From: Udeniomyces pyricola
Taxonomy: Eukaryota > Basidiomycota > Tremellomycetes > Cystofilobasidiales > Mrakiaceae
Length of the DNA: 64,000 bases
Direction of reading: 5' to 3'
Assembly: GCA_039545295.1 (NCBI GenBank)
Contig: BCIK01000026.1
Location: 62,001-126,000 of the forward strand
Numbering within the stretch: position 1 is the stretch's first letter; the number at the start of each line of letters is the position of its first letter. A program made the position numbers and the translations under genes. Of the stretch, positions 20,999-31,767 are shown piece by piece. Below the pieces are notes generated by a model. The model was not told the origin of the DNA, did no database searches, and worked only from the letters and a program-made list of their open reading frames with translations.

Positions 20999-22945
20999 AT
21001 GACTGCTGCTTCCTCATCGTCCTCTTCAAAGCCCAAAGTCCTTGTTGTGTTAGTCAACATGCCTTCTCTCACCATCCTTGCGGGTTCTTCTGACTGTCTG
21101 CTGATCTCCTCAAACCTCTGTTTCGTTCTTTGTCTTCTCGACAGTGGCAAGATTATCTGGGCACAGGAAGAGATGGCTTCTATCGTCGGACCATTGGCCG
21201 AGGTCATTGTACGTTAACAGTCTCGTCTTGCGTCCTAGCTTTCATACACTATCACTTGCTCTTGGATTCAGACAGCTAAACGCTGTGACTTCCTCTTGCA
21301 CCTGCTGGTGAATCACAGTACTGCGAGAGCAAAGACAAGGAGGAGTTCGAACAGGACCTCAAGACCAAGTACCAGGGTATCACCGGCATTTACCGATCAA
21401 ACGACTCTCTCGCTACGGTTGGACCTGTACGTTCCCATTTCTGTCACCTGTTAAAGACACAATCCTCTCCATGATGCCACAAGACGTGCCAGTTGACCTT
21501 CTCGTTTTGCATCGTTGGTACAATTCCGTAGTTCAACAAAGCCTTCCTCGACCTTGTCCCTTCCTCGATCAAGTTCATCTGTCACAACGGTGCCGGCTAC
21601 GACCCCATCGATGTCGTTCATGCGAAATCCCTTTCGATCCAAGTCTCTCATACCCCGGGCTCCGTCGATAACGCCACCGCTACGACAGCATGCTACCTCA
21701 TCCTGGCTTCGCTCCGTCAGTTTTACAAGGCCGAGAAGAACGTGAGGGCGGGCAACTGGAAGACGGGACTGCCGCCGGCGCGAGACCCGGAAGGCAAGGT
21801 GCTCGGTATCGTCGGAATGGGCGGTATCGGTTCCGTCGTCGGTCAGAGGATGAGCAAAGGTTGGGGCATGAAGGTCTTGTATCACAACCGAAACGTGCGT
21901 ACGACGATGAACCTTGGGGGCTCCTCGTCATTCGGAACACGAGCCCAATCTGTTTCATTTCGTTGCTGGATGTTGACGCCGTAATCCCCCTTTTCTTTCC
22001 TTTGATACTAAGCAGAAGATTGCCGATGGACAGACCGGTTCCGAATTTGAGTACTGCGAGAGTCTCGAGGAGATGCTCGGCAAGTGTGATGTCGTCAGCT
22101 TGAACCTTCCTGTATGTATCTTCCCTCTTTCAGAGTTTCATCTTGGCGGTCTCTTCCTTGTGATGACGGGTACTTCATGGACTGACCTTACTTTCTTTCT
22201 CCTTCGCTGCTTCTCTCGGATCTTTGGGGGGAAATCAGCTCAACAAAAACACGGCCAAGTCCTTTGGGGCCAAGCAACTATCATGGATGAAGGATGGTTC
22301 CGTTCTCGTTAACACCGCTGTGCGTCTCTTCCTTGTTCTTCTCTTGAATTCCACCTCTCAAAATCAGCGTACGGTTCGATGCTAATTTGAAGCCCATTCG
22401 CTTCTTTCAATCGCCTATCGTTTCCTCGTGCTCGTGCTTTTGTACCTTAGCGTGGCGGAGTCGTCGATGAGCCCGCCCTGATCGAAGCTCTAAAGTCCGG
22501 CAAGCTCTACGGTGCAGGTCTTGATGTTTTCCCCGATGGTCAGTCACGCTTCTTGCTGTTCTCTCTTAGCTCAAGCCGGGAACAGGATCACAATGACAGG
22601 GACTGACATCTTGAATTGCTCTTTATCATCTTTAATCTCTCTCCCCCCCCCCCTCCCCCTTCCGCCCCTCCTCCTCCCTACTGATCTCTTCTCCTTTTCC
22701 TTCGTTCGCCCTCTATCTTACATCTCTCTTCTTCAACAAAAATTTACCATCCCCTTCTGCTTCTCTACCTGACAGAACCCAACGTGAACCCCGAGTTCTT
22801 CTCGATGGACAACATCACGCTCCTCCCTCACATGGGAACTGAGACTCGGGAGGCCCAGAAGCAAATGGAAGTCCAAGTCATTCGTAACGTCGAAAACGTG
22901 CTAAAAGAGGGCAAGGTTATCAATTTGGTCGCCGAGCATAAATGA
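20999..22945 (+). CDS. D-isomer-specific 2-hydroxyacid dehydrogenase (glyoxylate/hydroxypyruvate reductase-like)
   Basis: This NAD(P)H-dependent enzyme interconverts 2-keto acids and D-2-hydroxy acids. The start at 20999 gives MTAASSSSSSKPKVLVV; the stop is at 22943-22945. The protein is spread over about eight exons. The substrate-binding half includes ICHNGAGYDPIDV and HTPGSVDNATATTACYLILA. The Rossmann dinucleotide fold shows LGIVGMGGIGSVVGQRM (GxGxxG) and then NRN at the second strand end. The three catalytic residues are present: Arg in VNTARGGVVDEPAL, Glu in DVFPDEPNVNP and His in LLPHMGTET. The ending is VINLVAEHK. It resembles fungal glyoxylate reductase/GRHPR-type members, but the true substrate cannot be read from the sequence. 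It has no clear mitochondrial presequence and is probably cytosolic. Confidence 0.9.
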
Positions 22946-23998
22946 GAGAATAAAAAAAACGAGGTTTGAATGGATTGGTTAAGATGAAAAAGATGGGGTT
23001 TCAACGGGGTAATGGGTTGTACTAGCCCCGAGCTGGGATTATAGAACGAGTGGAGGGACCTTAGGTAGACCTTACTGGCGCATACAGATATATCATGTAC
23101 TTCGTATACAAGCATGTCGAACACCACTTTGTTCCTGTTCTCGAGCTTAACTTTTGACTTTGCATTCATGCGGCCCGAAGTTGAGTGCAGTCAGAACCGA
23201 AAGTCAATTTGAGATTTCGATCAAGAGAGAAGAGAAAAGTAGCATCCATATACAAAGGTATACTAAAGTTTTTTTTTCTTTCTTAAAAGAAGAAAAAAAA
23301 AAAAAAACAAAAAAAAAAAAACAAGACAAAAAAAAAAACAGGTCAAGCCTGCACCTAAGACGTACGTAGGGCGCGAGGCCCGATACATATATAGGTGCCA
23401 CGAAGCAGCTGTAAAGTGGCTAAACTAAAGCCCTGCACGAACACCCGAGTCGAGGTCTCGGAGATGCATGATGCATGCAGCAGCGTCGTCTTCGAGCTCG
23501 GTCAGTACCCTTGAGTAAATAGCGTGCTATGACTGACTGGATGAGAACCGGTACTGAACTTGTCATGGAACCAAGAGGTAGCTGAACGTTTCAAACGTTT
23601 CACTCGCCGCTTTGATCTTGGCGATCAGTGCCTCCCTCTGCCTTCTCGGTCGTTCGGGGCATCGCCCGCCACCACGACTCGCTTCTTCTTCACCTCTTTG
23701 GGCATCATGCTGTTGGATTGCCGTGATAAAAAGAGGAAGAAGAGCTTAAGTGGCAGGTCGACATTCCACAAGCCTCCTCGAAAGTTCCATCCAAAGAAAA
23801 GAGTATGATCCGAGTAAATTACCGATATACATAATCACAGTAGCAAACTCGAACGACGAGCACATCGCCTCATTAATATACTCGTCCATATTGCCGCATT
23901 GACCTCAAAGTACACAGCTCCATGTTTTGAATTTTTCAAAGATACATTCAATCGGAGGATGATGATGGGATTTTTGGCTTTCTACTTCCTTCAACTCT
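22946..23998. other. Convergent spacer with A-rich tracts
   Basis: Both flanking genes converge here, so it holds two 3' ends. An interrupted poly-A stretch runs from about 23286 to 23339. Two palindromic words, GATGCATGATGCATGCAG (about 23464-23480) and TATATA at 23388, are visible. No coding signal is supported. Confidence 0.4.
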
Positions 23999-26228
23999 CT
24001 ACTTCGACTCAGTCGGCAGGGTATCAGGTCGCAGCTTCCTGACAGCCACTCCAGTCTTCCACATTTCCTGTGGTTGGCCGATGTAAATGGGAGGGAGGGG
24101 GGGGGGGGGTACGTAGGAAAGAGAGAAAGAGAGAAAAGAAGAGCAAGGTGGAAAGGGAAAGGAAAGACGACGGGCACGAATCCGGTCAGTTTCGTCACTC
24201 CCATCATGCAACAAAGTACACTCCAAAAGAATCATTGAACGAACCTGGTTGTCAATGATATCGAGCTCCTTCTGGAGGTCCTCTCGGTAAGTCTTTCGGC
24301 CGTTGAATTCGAGCGATCGTCGGGTCTCGGAACCGTCTCGAACGGACTTGTAGAGGGCCTGGAAGACGGGCTTGTTGGCCTCGTGGAACTTGGGGGCCCA
24401 GTCGAGGGCACCTCGTCGAGCGGTGGTGGAGCAGGCCTGGTATAGGGAATCATTGTAAGCCGCGCGAAGAGTCAATAACAGTTTCACCGGCAACTGCACG
24501 GTACCCAAACGTCACATGAAGTCAAGCATAAACTCACGTTGTACATGTAGTCCATACCGTACTTGCCGATGAGGGGGAAGAGGGACTGGGTAGCCTCCTC
24601 GACGGTCTCGTTGAAGGCCTCAGAGGGGGAGTGACCGTTCTCTCGGAGAACCTCGTACTGGGCAAGGAACATTCCCTGGATACCTCCCATGAGCTGCGGG
24701 AAGAAATGAAGAAGAGCGGCACAAGGCGTAAGCAAAAGGTTACGTCGTAGAAGGATGTTCTGCGCAATTCCTCCCTGCCTTGTTTCGAAAAGTTGAACGA
24801 TTCGTTACTTACGACACCTCGCTCTCCGTAAAGATCAGAGTAGACCTCCTTCTCAAAGGTGGTCTCGTAAGCGTAACCAGTTCCGACAGCGACGGCGATG
24901 GCTCGAGCCTTCTCCTGGGCCTTGCCGGTAACGTCCTGCCAAACGGCGACCGAGGCGTTGATACCTCGACCCTCCTTGAAGAGGGTTCGGACGGTTCGGC
25001 CGGAACCCTTGGGGGCGACGAGAACGACGTCAACGTCCTTGGGGGGGATGACCTTGGTCTGTTTTGGAGAGAAAAGATCAAGGCGAGGAGAAAAGCAAAG
25101 AGTCGGTAAGCGTCGGACCGAGACATCCAGAGAATTCCATATATCCAGTCCACAAGAGAAAAGCGGCGTACGTCATCCTTGTAAACAACAGAGAAACCGT
25201 GAGAGAAGTAGAGGGTCTTGCCCTTGGTGATGAGGGGGGCAATCTCGGGCCAAGTCTGGGACTGGGCAGCGTCCGAGAGGAGGTTCATGATGACGGTTCC
25301 TCGGTGGATAGCCTCGTTGATGGGGAAGAGGGTCTCTCCGGGGACCCAACCGTCCTCCATGGCCTGCTTCCAGCTAGGAGAGCGCGATGAAGATGAGGTA
25401 GAGCATAATAGAAATGCATCAGTTAAACGTGTCTTTGTCAATCCCAGACAACCTCCCCCTCCCTCGGCGGCTATTGAATTTCCCAAAGTTCATCTCGCAG
25501 CAGAGAAGAGAAAAAAAAGCCAGAAAGAAAGGCCAGCCAAATACTCACGACTCTCCACCCTCCCTGACACCGACAATGACGTTGATGCCGTTGTCTCGGG
25601 CGTTAAGACCCTGACCGTGACCCTGGGAACCGTAACCGATGAGGGCGAGGGTGTCGTCCTTGAGGTACTCCTGGAGCTTGGGAAGGGGCCAGTCAGATCG
25701 CTCAAAGACGGTCTCCTTGGTGCCGGCAAAGTCGATGGACTGGATGCTTCGCTGTGAGACGTCAAAGGCGGAGACGAGGAAGCAGGCAAGAGAAGAGGAG
25801 GATAAAAGAGACAAAGAGAGAAGGAGGGCAGGGAGAAACGTGAAGGAGCGAGCGAGATAGATGCAAAAGGGAATGGGACGGGGTTGAGAGCCGAAGAGAA
25901 AGAGCGAAAGGAAGCCAGAGAGTCAGCCATCATGATGATGAGGGTCACTTGGAAGTGTGTTTGCTGGGTCAGTCATCTCCAGCCCGGCTAGCGCTTATTG
26001 ATCGGATTCTCAGCCAAGAGCAGGGAGACACAGGCAGTCAAACAACGAGTGTGCTGCTGTGGGGGAAGGTGAGATAGAGGCAAGGCTAAGTAAGCGGGAA
26101 CTGACAGTCTGGGCAGGTCCGCTGGTAGCCGACGCCTTGAGGACGGTGGGTCGGACGAGGGTAGAGAAGGCTCGGGCCTTGGGAGCGGCAGCGAGGGCCT
26201 TTCGGGCGATGGATCGGGCGGCGGACAT
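23999..26228 (-). CDS. ILV5: Ketol-acid reductoisomerase, mitochondrial
   Basis: Ilv5 catalyses the Mg2+- and NADPH-dependent isomeroreduction of acetolactate and acetohydroxybutyrate, the second shared step of valine, leucine and isoleucine synthesis, in the mitochondrial matrix. The start at 26228 opens a basic, Ala-rich presequence ([20 protein letters not shown]) ending near RAFSTLV, a typical matrix-targeting signal. The mature part shows [15 protein letters not shown] (NADPH loop), [60 protein letters not shown] (metal-binding acidic residues) and [14 protein letters not shown], ending TLPTESK at 23999. About seven exons; length and order match fungal Ilv5. The gene faces away from a possible GCN4-like palindrome at 26779-26792. 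Confidence 0.95.
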
Positions 26229-26778
26229 GATTGTAGGATGTGGTTGTTGATGGAGGAAGGGGAGAGGAAGGAGGGGGGGAGAAACTGGAATAAGAAGGAA
26301 CGGGGAGGAGGGGCGAAGGGCGGGCGTTTTTTTGAATTGTATTCTTGGGCCTATCCCATCGGGCGACGAGCCCGGAGGGCCTTTTTTTTTTTTTTTTTTT
26401 CTTCTTTTTCTTTCTTTCTTTCTTCGGTCTCTGCCACACCTCAGCCTCCTCATCTCATCCGTCCACTGCGGGCTCGTTCAACGCATGCGCCATCGACATC
26501 ATGTACTCAGTCACCTGTCTGCCCTCACCTGCGAGACAATCTAGTTTCTTTTCCCTTGGTCCGAAACCGCCTCACCTACCTACCTACCTATCTTGCACAG
26601 CCTGGATTCCAGGGTAGACTGAGATGATGCTGCATCATCATCACCGATGCGCCCTGCCCCGCGCGTGCATCTGACGACCGGCAACCCCGCCTCCTCCGAT
26701 TATCGACCACGGTATCTCTCAGGACCAACCATTTAACCAACGACAGGACCAACAAAACACATCTCCTTTTTATGACTT

Positions 26779-26792
26779 ATGACTCGACTCAT
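26779..26792. promoter_or_regulatory. Possible Gcn4-type binding site upstream of ILV5
   Basis: ATGACTCGACTCAT contains TGACTC and its near mirror GAGTCG/GACTCA overlapping. Gcn4 and its relatives bind TGACTCA, and ILV genes are known Gcn4 targets in yeasts. The site is about 550 bases upstream of the ILV5 start and is not a perfect consensus, so this is a weak prediction. Confidence 0.3.
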
Positions 26793-27578
26793 CCTCATGA
26801 CTAGCCTCCTTGCCTCCGCACCCTCAAACAACTGACTAAACGCTGTCACTCCATGCAGCTTGCTGTTTTAGATTGGCATCCAGTCCAAGATCCCTCGGCC
26901 CACCTCACCCGATCAAGGAAAGCATGCATATATAAACCGCATGATAATATGTGTGGGACAAACGACGCACATACGTGTATATAACTGCAGATCAATACCG
27001 AAGCTCAGTATTCACTGCTCAGTAGTCCGTCCTACGTCTAATAACTGATTTTATATATGGGTACAATGGATACCACAGGTCGACGTCATGAGGTTTGGAT
27101 ACTATGTATCGTGAATCGGTCGTATATTATATATTATGAGATTGATCCTTGTCCGTTAGTCACTCAGCGGAAAAGTAAAAAAGCGTAGGGTCAATCATCA
27201 TTCTGCATGAAATCATGAGATTACGTACAGATAGATGATCATGGTCAGCTAGAGCTTTGGCCATGTCCGACGTCCTGCAATCATTCATATATATTCATCG
27301 ACCATCGCTCATCTACGACCTCCGATGGAACAAGAACTACAGCACTACAAGTTCTTCTTTACCGTCCTCGAGCGCGAGCTCGTCCGCCTCCAGGCCCGGT
27401 CAACCAACTCCGACAGCAATATCTGGGGGCAGACTTCGCGACCGAACGGGCGTGCGAGACAGCGTCCTGCCCAAAAGTCGACTATAGTCCTTTCGTCTGG
27501 ACCAAGACCCCACGCCCGATTTCATCACTATGCGCGGCCGGGGCAGCCATACAGCCACTCACCTCTTCGGATCTCACC

Positions 27579-27611
27579 TCTGACGGTCTCTGACGGCCCA
27601 GGACCGTCAGA
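27579..27611. repeat. Short inverted repeat
   Basis: TCTGACGGTC at 27579-27588 is the exact reverse complement of GACCGTCAGA at 27602-27611. A second, nearly identical copy (TCTGACGGCC) lies between them. The arms could form a 10-bp stem with a 13-base loop, or an 8-bp stem using the inner copy. No function is evident. Confidence 0.6.
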
Positions 27612-27634
27612 ACTGTCTTTTCTCGAGCCGGCCG

Positions 27635-28178
27635 GTGGTCCGAAAGACCGGTTGTGGACGCTTCCTGCAGGAACTCCAAACGATGATCACATCCTACCTC
27701 TCGAAAAAACCGGACCTCGCAACGCTCGCTCGATGCTCTATCCGCCATCTACACATGTGTCTACCAGCACTGTATGAAGACTTGTCTGTCTCGACTGACA
27801 TACTCGGAAAGATGCTTCAACACGTGGTACGTGTAAACGTCATCTTTTTCTGTCACGTTCCGGCCTGTCTCGTTTGGGTGCAAGTCCAAGACTGTGGGAC
27901 GGGAGATTGGACGCGATCAATGATAGATGATCTGAACATGTAGCCTCTCATCCGCCTTGGTCCCATGTTCATTATGGCTCTATGTTTTCCAGACCACTTT
28001 GTTGTACCGGATTCGACATGCCTTCGACGCGCTCGCACTGCCTGTAGTCCACCGCCTCGCTATCGCTCACGACCCTTCCAAAGCAAGCCACGGATACACC
28101 ATTCCTAAACTGCTCATGAGCGATCTTCGACTCCGCAAGGTTGAGGAAATCAACCTCAAGCTTTTGCAGCTTCCGTGA
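27635..28178 (+). CDS. F-box-like hypothetical protein (5' end unresolved)
   Basis: A frame reading FLQELQTMITSYLSKKPDLA followed by TLARCSIRHLHMCLPALYED has the rhythm of fungal F-box proteins (LPxEIxxxIxxYL..xDLxxLxxCSR..H....PxLY). F-box proteins recruit targets to SCF ubiquitin ligases. After HV a GTACGT donor (about 27829) and a TTTTCCAG acceptor (about 28001) join in phase 0 to TTLLYRIRHAFDALALP and on to the stop at 28176-28178. The family resemblance is by pattern only. No leucine-rich or WD repeats follow, and the upstream start is uncertain: 27635 is simply the first in-frame ATG, and an earlier exon at 27264-27500 is possible. It could equally be a decayed fragment. Confidence 0.4.
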
Positions 28179-29314
28179 CATAGTCCAACAACATCGACGC
28201 ACTTCGGTCCCCTCTTCACGACGTTGAACCATTACCCTTCTCACAGTCCAGACTTCCGACGCCAAGCGCGATTCCGTCGCAGTAGATCGAGACTTCTTTT
28301 TGACTTCCTCGCGTCGACCTGGAACCCGTCTTGTCGAAATCAGGTTCATCAATTGCATCTTTCTCTATTTGGACTACATACACATGCAGGACCACTCCAA
28401 AATCTCCCCTCCGAAGAGGGTACAAGCCTGTTCACAAGGTAAGATCATTCGGTATAGGTCTTGGCCAATCACCTCCATAGGACTCCAGACGAACACATCT
28501 CAAACAAAGATGACCAGATTTGACGATAGCCGGACTGTTCGAGCAAGAGTGGCGCTAATCTCCAGTGCGTCTCGGAGTCAGGTCAGGATGCGAGGATGCA
28601 GCAGAGAAGATCCTCTCGCGGCCCAAGGGTATGTATGTATTGCTCGGAGCCATGTGCTCATCTGATGGAGCGATCACGAGGAAGTGGTTGGGCAATTGAT
28701 TAGTGACGACGGGTTGATAGGGACCGACCTGCCAGTCAGGTCGAGTTACAGGAGCTGTCGATATAATGGAGCTTCGACATCGATTACTCGCGCGAAACGA
28801 CTGTCCATCGTACATATCTGTACAAGTCAATTTGCATTATCAGGCTACTTTCGATCGCTCTTCTTCAGAGCGAGTGGGAGGGTGTCCCATGCAAGGATAG
28901 TCGTACCAACAACAGCGAATCCAAGAATAAAATTACATCAAGAACGATCTGAAACCGAAGCAGAAGGTTGACCTGGACGGAAAAGAAAAAAAGGATCAAA
29001 GGATCCATTGCACGCCATGATCATCCACTTGTCGGGGGAGACATATAAACATAAGACAGTATAAAGCGAAGAAGGTTTACTCGACGGGAATACGCTGGAG
29101 AAGGTGTAGCACAAGATGTCCAGGACGATTCGGGAACGTTTCCGAAAAAAAAAAAAGGATAAGAAAGAAGTGAGAAGAAATAAAGGGGGGGGGGAACAAT
29201 TTTTTTGGTCAGTGCTTCGTTTCAATAGCCAGAGTTGAGGATACACCAAAAGAACGGAGTGTAAGATAAGAGCCACACGAAACCCAAAAAAAAAAAAAAA
29301 GCAATCATGGAAAA
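28179..29314. other. Spacer, no gene assigned
   Basis: This convergent spacer lies between the F-box-like gene and the small membrane-protein gene. Frames on both strands are short. A minus-strand frame at 28938-29318 might contain an extra 3' exon of the neighbouring membrane protein, since a GTGAGA donor-like sequence precedes that gene's stop, but I could not establish this. Poly-A tracts occur near 29144 and 29286. Confidence 0.35.
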
Positions 29315-30473
29315 TCAAACCCCTCTCACCTCAGCCGTTCCCTGAACGTCCTTCCTAACGGTCGTTCCTCTCGCATTCTTCTCCTCCATACTGCGTTCTC
29401 CCAACACGTTTCCGAGGGTGACGCCATGGATCTCGGCTTGCTTCTTGATTTCTCCGGCTGCTTGACCGGCAGTCGTTGAGAGGTCACCGACAGCGGCCGA
29501 GATGGGTTTCGGAGCGAACGACGACGACGACGATGACGAGTGAGAAAGGGTTGATGGGTTAGGAGAGGTCAAGCCAAACGTCTCGAGAGGGGAAAAGCCA
29601 CCAGTGTAGATGATGGCGAACGACCAGAGGGCGTCTTGGAGGGCGAGAAGGAGGGAAGCGGAGGAGGCTAGGGAGAGAGGGGCGAGGATATGAGCCCCGA
29701 TAAGGGTTAGCGCAAACGTTCCGTTCATGGCAGCTGTGTAATTTGAACCCCAAGAGATGAAGCACAAGACAGAGAAGAAAAGACAAAGACAAAGAGCAGA
29801 GGAAAACAGAAACAGTTAGGGGGGTTGCCAAAGGTGATTAATTGATTGCATCAAGTCGATCGGAAGCGATCAAAAGAAGTCGAAGACGTCATTTGGACTT
29901 GCCGACGGATTGATGGGCATCAGCCGAGTTGGCACGACCACTGCGGATCCCGCTGATGGCGGCCCCAAGAACCAAAGCTCCCAGCGTAAACGTCTCGATC
30001 GGGGCAGCGTCCGTCAAGAGAGGCTGGTCATTGACGGCCACAACGAGGGAGACATAGAAATAACGTGTATGGGTAAAATATCAGCATTGCGACTTGAATG
30101 TATGTGGAGAACCTTTTTTTTTTTCTTCTGAGCTTGAGATCGAATATCGGAGATGGGGCCAGTGATAATCGCGGGCGGGATCGAGAATGAGGGACGGTGC
30201 TATCTCACACGACCTGCCACTGAAATCGCTAGCCAACACTCCTCTTGTTATCTCAGACCAGCATAGAGCAGGCGAATAAAGCTAATCTCCAAAGAATCCG
30301 TCAACGGAACAGACGAAACGGAAAAGGAAAGGAAGACTGACGAGGCCTGTGAATCGAGAGACGGCGGCCGTGATGGGGGAATCAAAGACGATGCTCGGTT
30401 GAAAGAGCAAGGCGTACGCGAGGAGAAGATCGGTCGTGCCTTTGGCGAGGCAAAGAGTCGAAGGGGAAGGCAT
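29315..30473 (-). CDS. Small multi-span membrane protein, unrecognised
   Basis: The start at 30473 (MPSPSTLCLAKGTTDLLLA) opens a first hydrophobic span, TDLLLAYALLFQPSIVFD. After an intron, PLLTDAAPIETFTLGALVLG provides a second. A third exon, entered after a branch-like CTAAC and an ACACAG acceptor at about 29732, reads AMNGTFALTLIGAHILAPL and then LLLALQDALWSFAIIYTGG, giving spans three and four. A Ser-rich linker and a charged tail (AGEIKKQAEIHGVTLGNVLG) follow, ending at 29315. In the second exon a TGA at 29889-29891 would end the protein early unless the exon stops before it. The phase requires either a GC-AG intron at GGCAAGT or a GTGGTC donor. I do not recognise the family; four helices with short loops suggest a small integral membrane protein. 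The C-terminus may continue past a GTGAGA donor. Confidence 0.55.
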
Positions 30474-31767
30474 GGCGGGCGATGGAGAGTGAGATGGAGA
30501 TGGAGATAAAGATATGGGAGGAAGGATGGAGATGGGGTCAAGGGCGAGGAAGGCGATGGTGATGATGGCCAGATCGAATACAATTCATCAAAATGCATAC
30601 TAACTTTGGGTAACCTTCGTCTATGACGTAGTTCAACGTTTAACGTTCACTCTTCCTCAAGGACGTCGACAAGCTGGCGTGAGATTATCGTTGTCGTGGT
30701 CCGCCCGCATGTCGATACGTAGATGTCCACGTTCTCCAACGAATTAAACACACATGTTCCATCGCTCTGTTGTTGGACTCTTCGCCAGCTTATGTTGTTG
30801 TAGAATACATAAAGCGACTCGTTCGGTTCGACTCGGAAATCACTGACTTAATCTCCCGAGTCCCATCCAGTCGGCGACCTGATCAAACCTATCATCCTAC
30901 AAGTACACCGGACGAACCCACGAACGAACGAACGAACGGAAGCACATGACAATCAATAACCATAAACAAAACGAGGGCAATCAGGAAGAATAAAGTAGAA
31001 AACGGAGACAGAATAAAAGGCATTGAGAAATGTCCAGGTTCGATTAACACATGTAATGGGGGAAAGCTGATGAGAGAGAGAGAGAGAAGGGGGGAAAAGG
31101 AGAATCCGACGTCAAAGGGTCGAAACAAGAATTGGAGACTGAAAGATTGACGATAAGCGAAAGGGCCAAGAAAAGGGGGAAGGAGGGCAATTCAAGACAT
31201 GTGGGCGGATCAAACGAAAACAAAAATAAAAAACAAAAGCAAAAAGTATTCGAGTCATAGCCAATAAGACTGTTAACTCGGCTCCACTTTGAAGAAAAGA
31301 AAAAAAAAGGGATCATCAAAGTAGGGACGTTGACAGATTTGTTGCCGTTGTACGTGAGACTGGCCCAATGTCCTCAGTGCGGACGAGTCGAAGATTGATG
31401 AAAAGAAAGAAAGCGCAAGAAAGAAAGCAGACGTTGGGATAGTAGACTTGGTCATGGGTGGTCAAGATGATAAAAAGAGGGAGACAAGGGAGGAGAGAAG
31501 GGAGGAGAGAAGGGGTAGACGAGATAGGAACCGGGATGAAAGGATGAAAAGATTTCAAATATACAACAATACACACACAAGAAACGAGTTGGCTCGTTGA
31601 AGGGGAAGGAGGGGGGGGGGGGCGGGCGGAGGGCGGGGCGAGGAAGATTGGCGACCACTCCAAGAAAAGATTGACGATTTCGGACACCACTCTTGATGCA
31701 CACCCTCATTTTGATCATAGTCTGTTCATGGTTGATGTAGACCGTCTCGTGTTTTACTCCGATCGAC
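30474..31767. other. Spacer with G-rich tract
   Basis: About 1.3 kb lies upstream of the small membrane-protein gene and downstream of the Kelch gene. It is purine-rich on the plus strand. It contains (AACG)n near 30914-30938, GAGA runs near 31073-31090 and a strong run of guanines at 31602-31638. No coding signal was recognised. Confidence 0.4.
31602..31638 (+). other. Potential G-quadruplex tract
   Basis: Consecutive G-runs (GGGG, twelve Gs, GGG, GGG, GGGG) separated by one to four bases fit the G3+N1-7 pattern for an intramolecular quadruplex. It lies about 130 bases beyond the Kelch-gene stop, on the strand opposite that gene. Confidence 0.5.

Larger units (their letters stand above)
26229..27634. 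promoter_or_regulatory. ILV5 upstream region
   Basis: This region lies upstream of ILV5 and of the F-box-like reading frame on the other strand. It contains a poly-T run at 26383-26400, CT-rich DNA and a CTAC repeat near 26575. An inverted pair of TGACTC half-sites lies at 26779-26792 (ATGACTCGACTCAT). Open frames on the plus strand from 27257 and 27325 may include an upstream exon of the F-box-like gene, but I could not join them convincingly. Confidence 0.4.

Noticed and set aside
24809..25948. Long alternative frames overlapping ILV5 on both strands
   Set aside because: They are shadow frames of a strongly codon-biased gene whose true exons match ketol-acid reductoisomerase.
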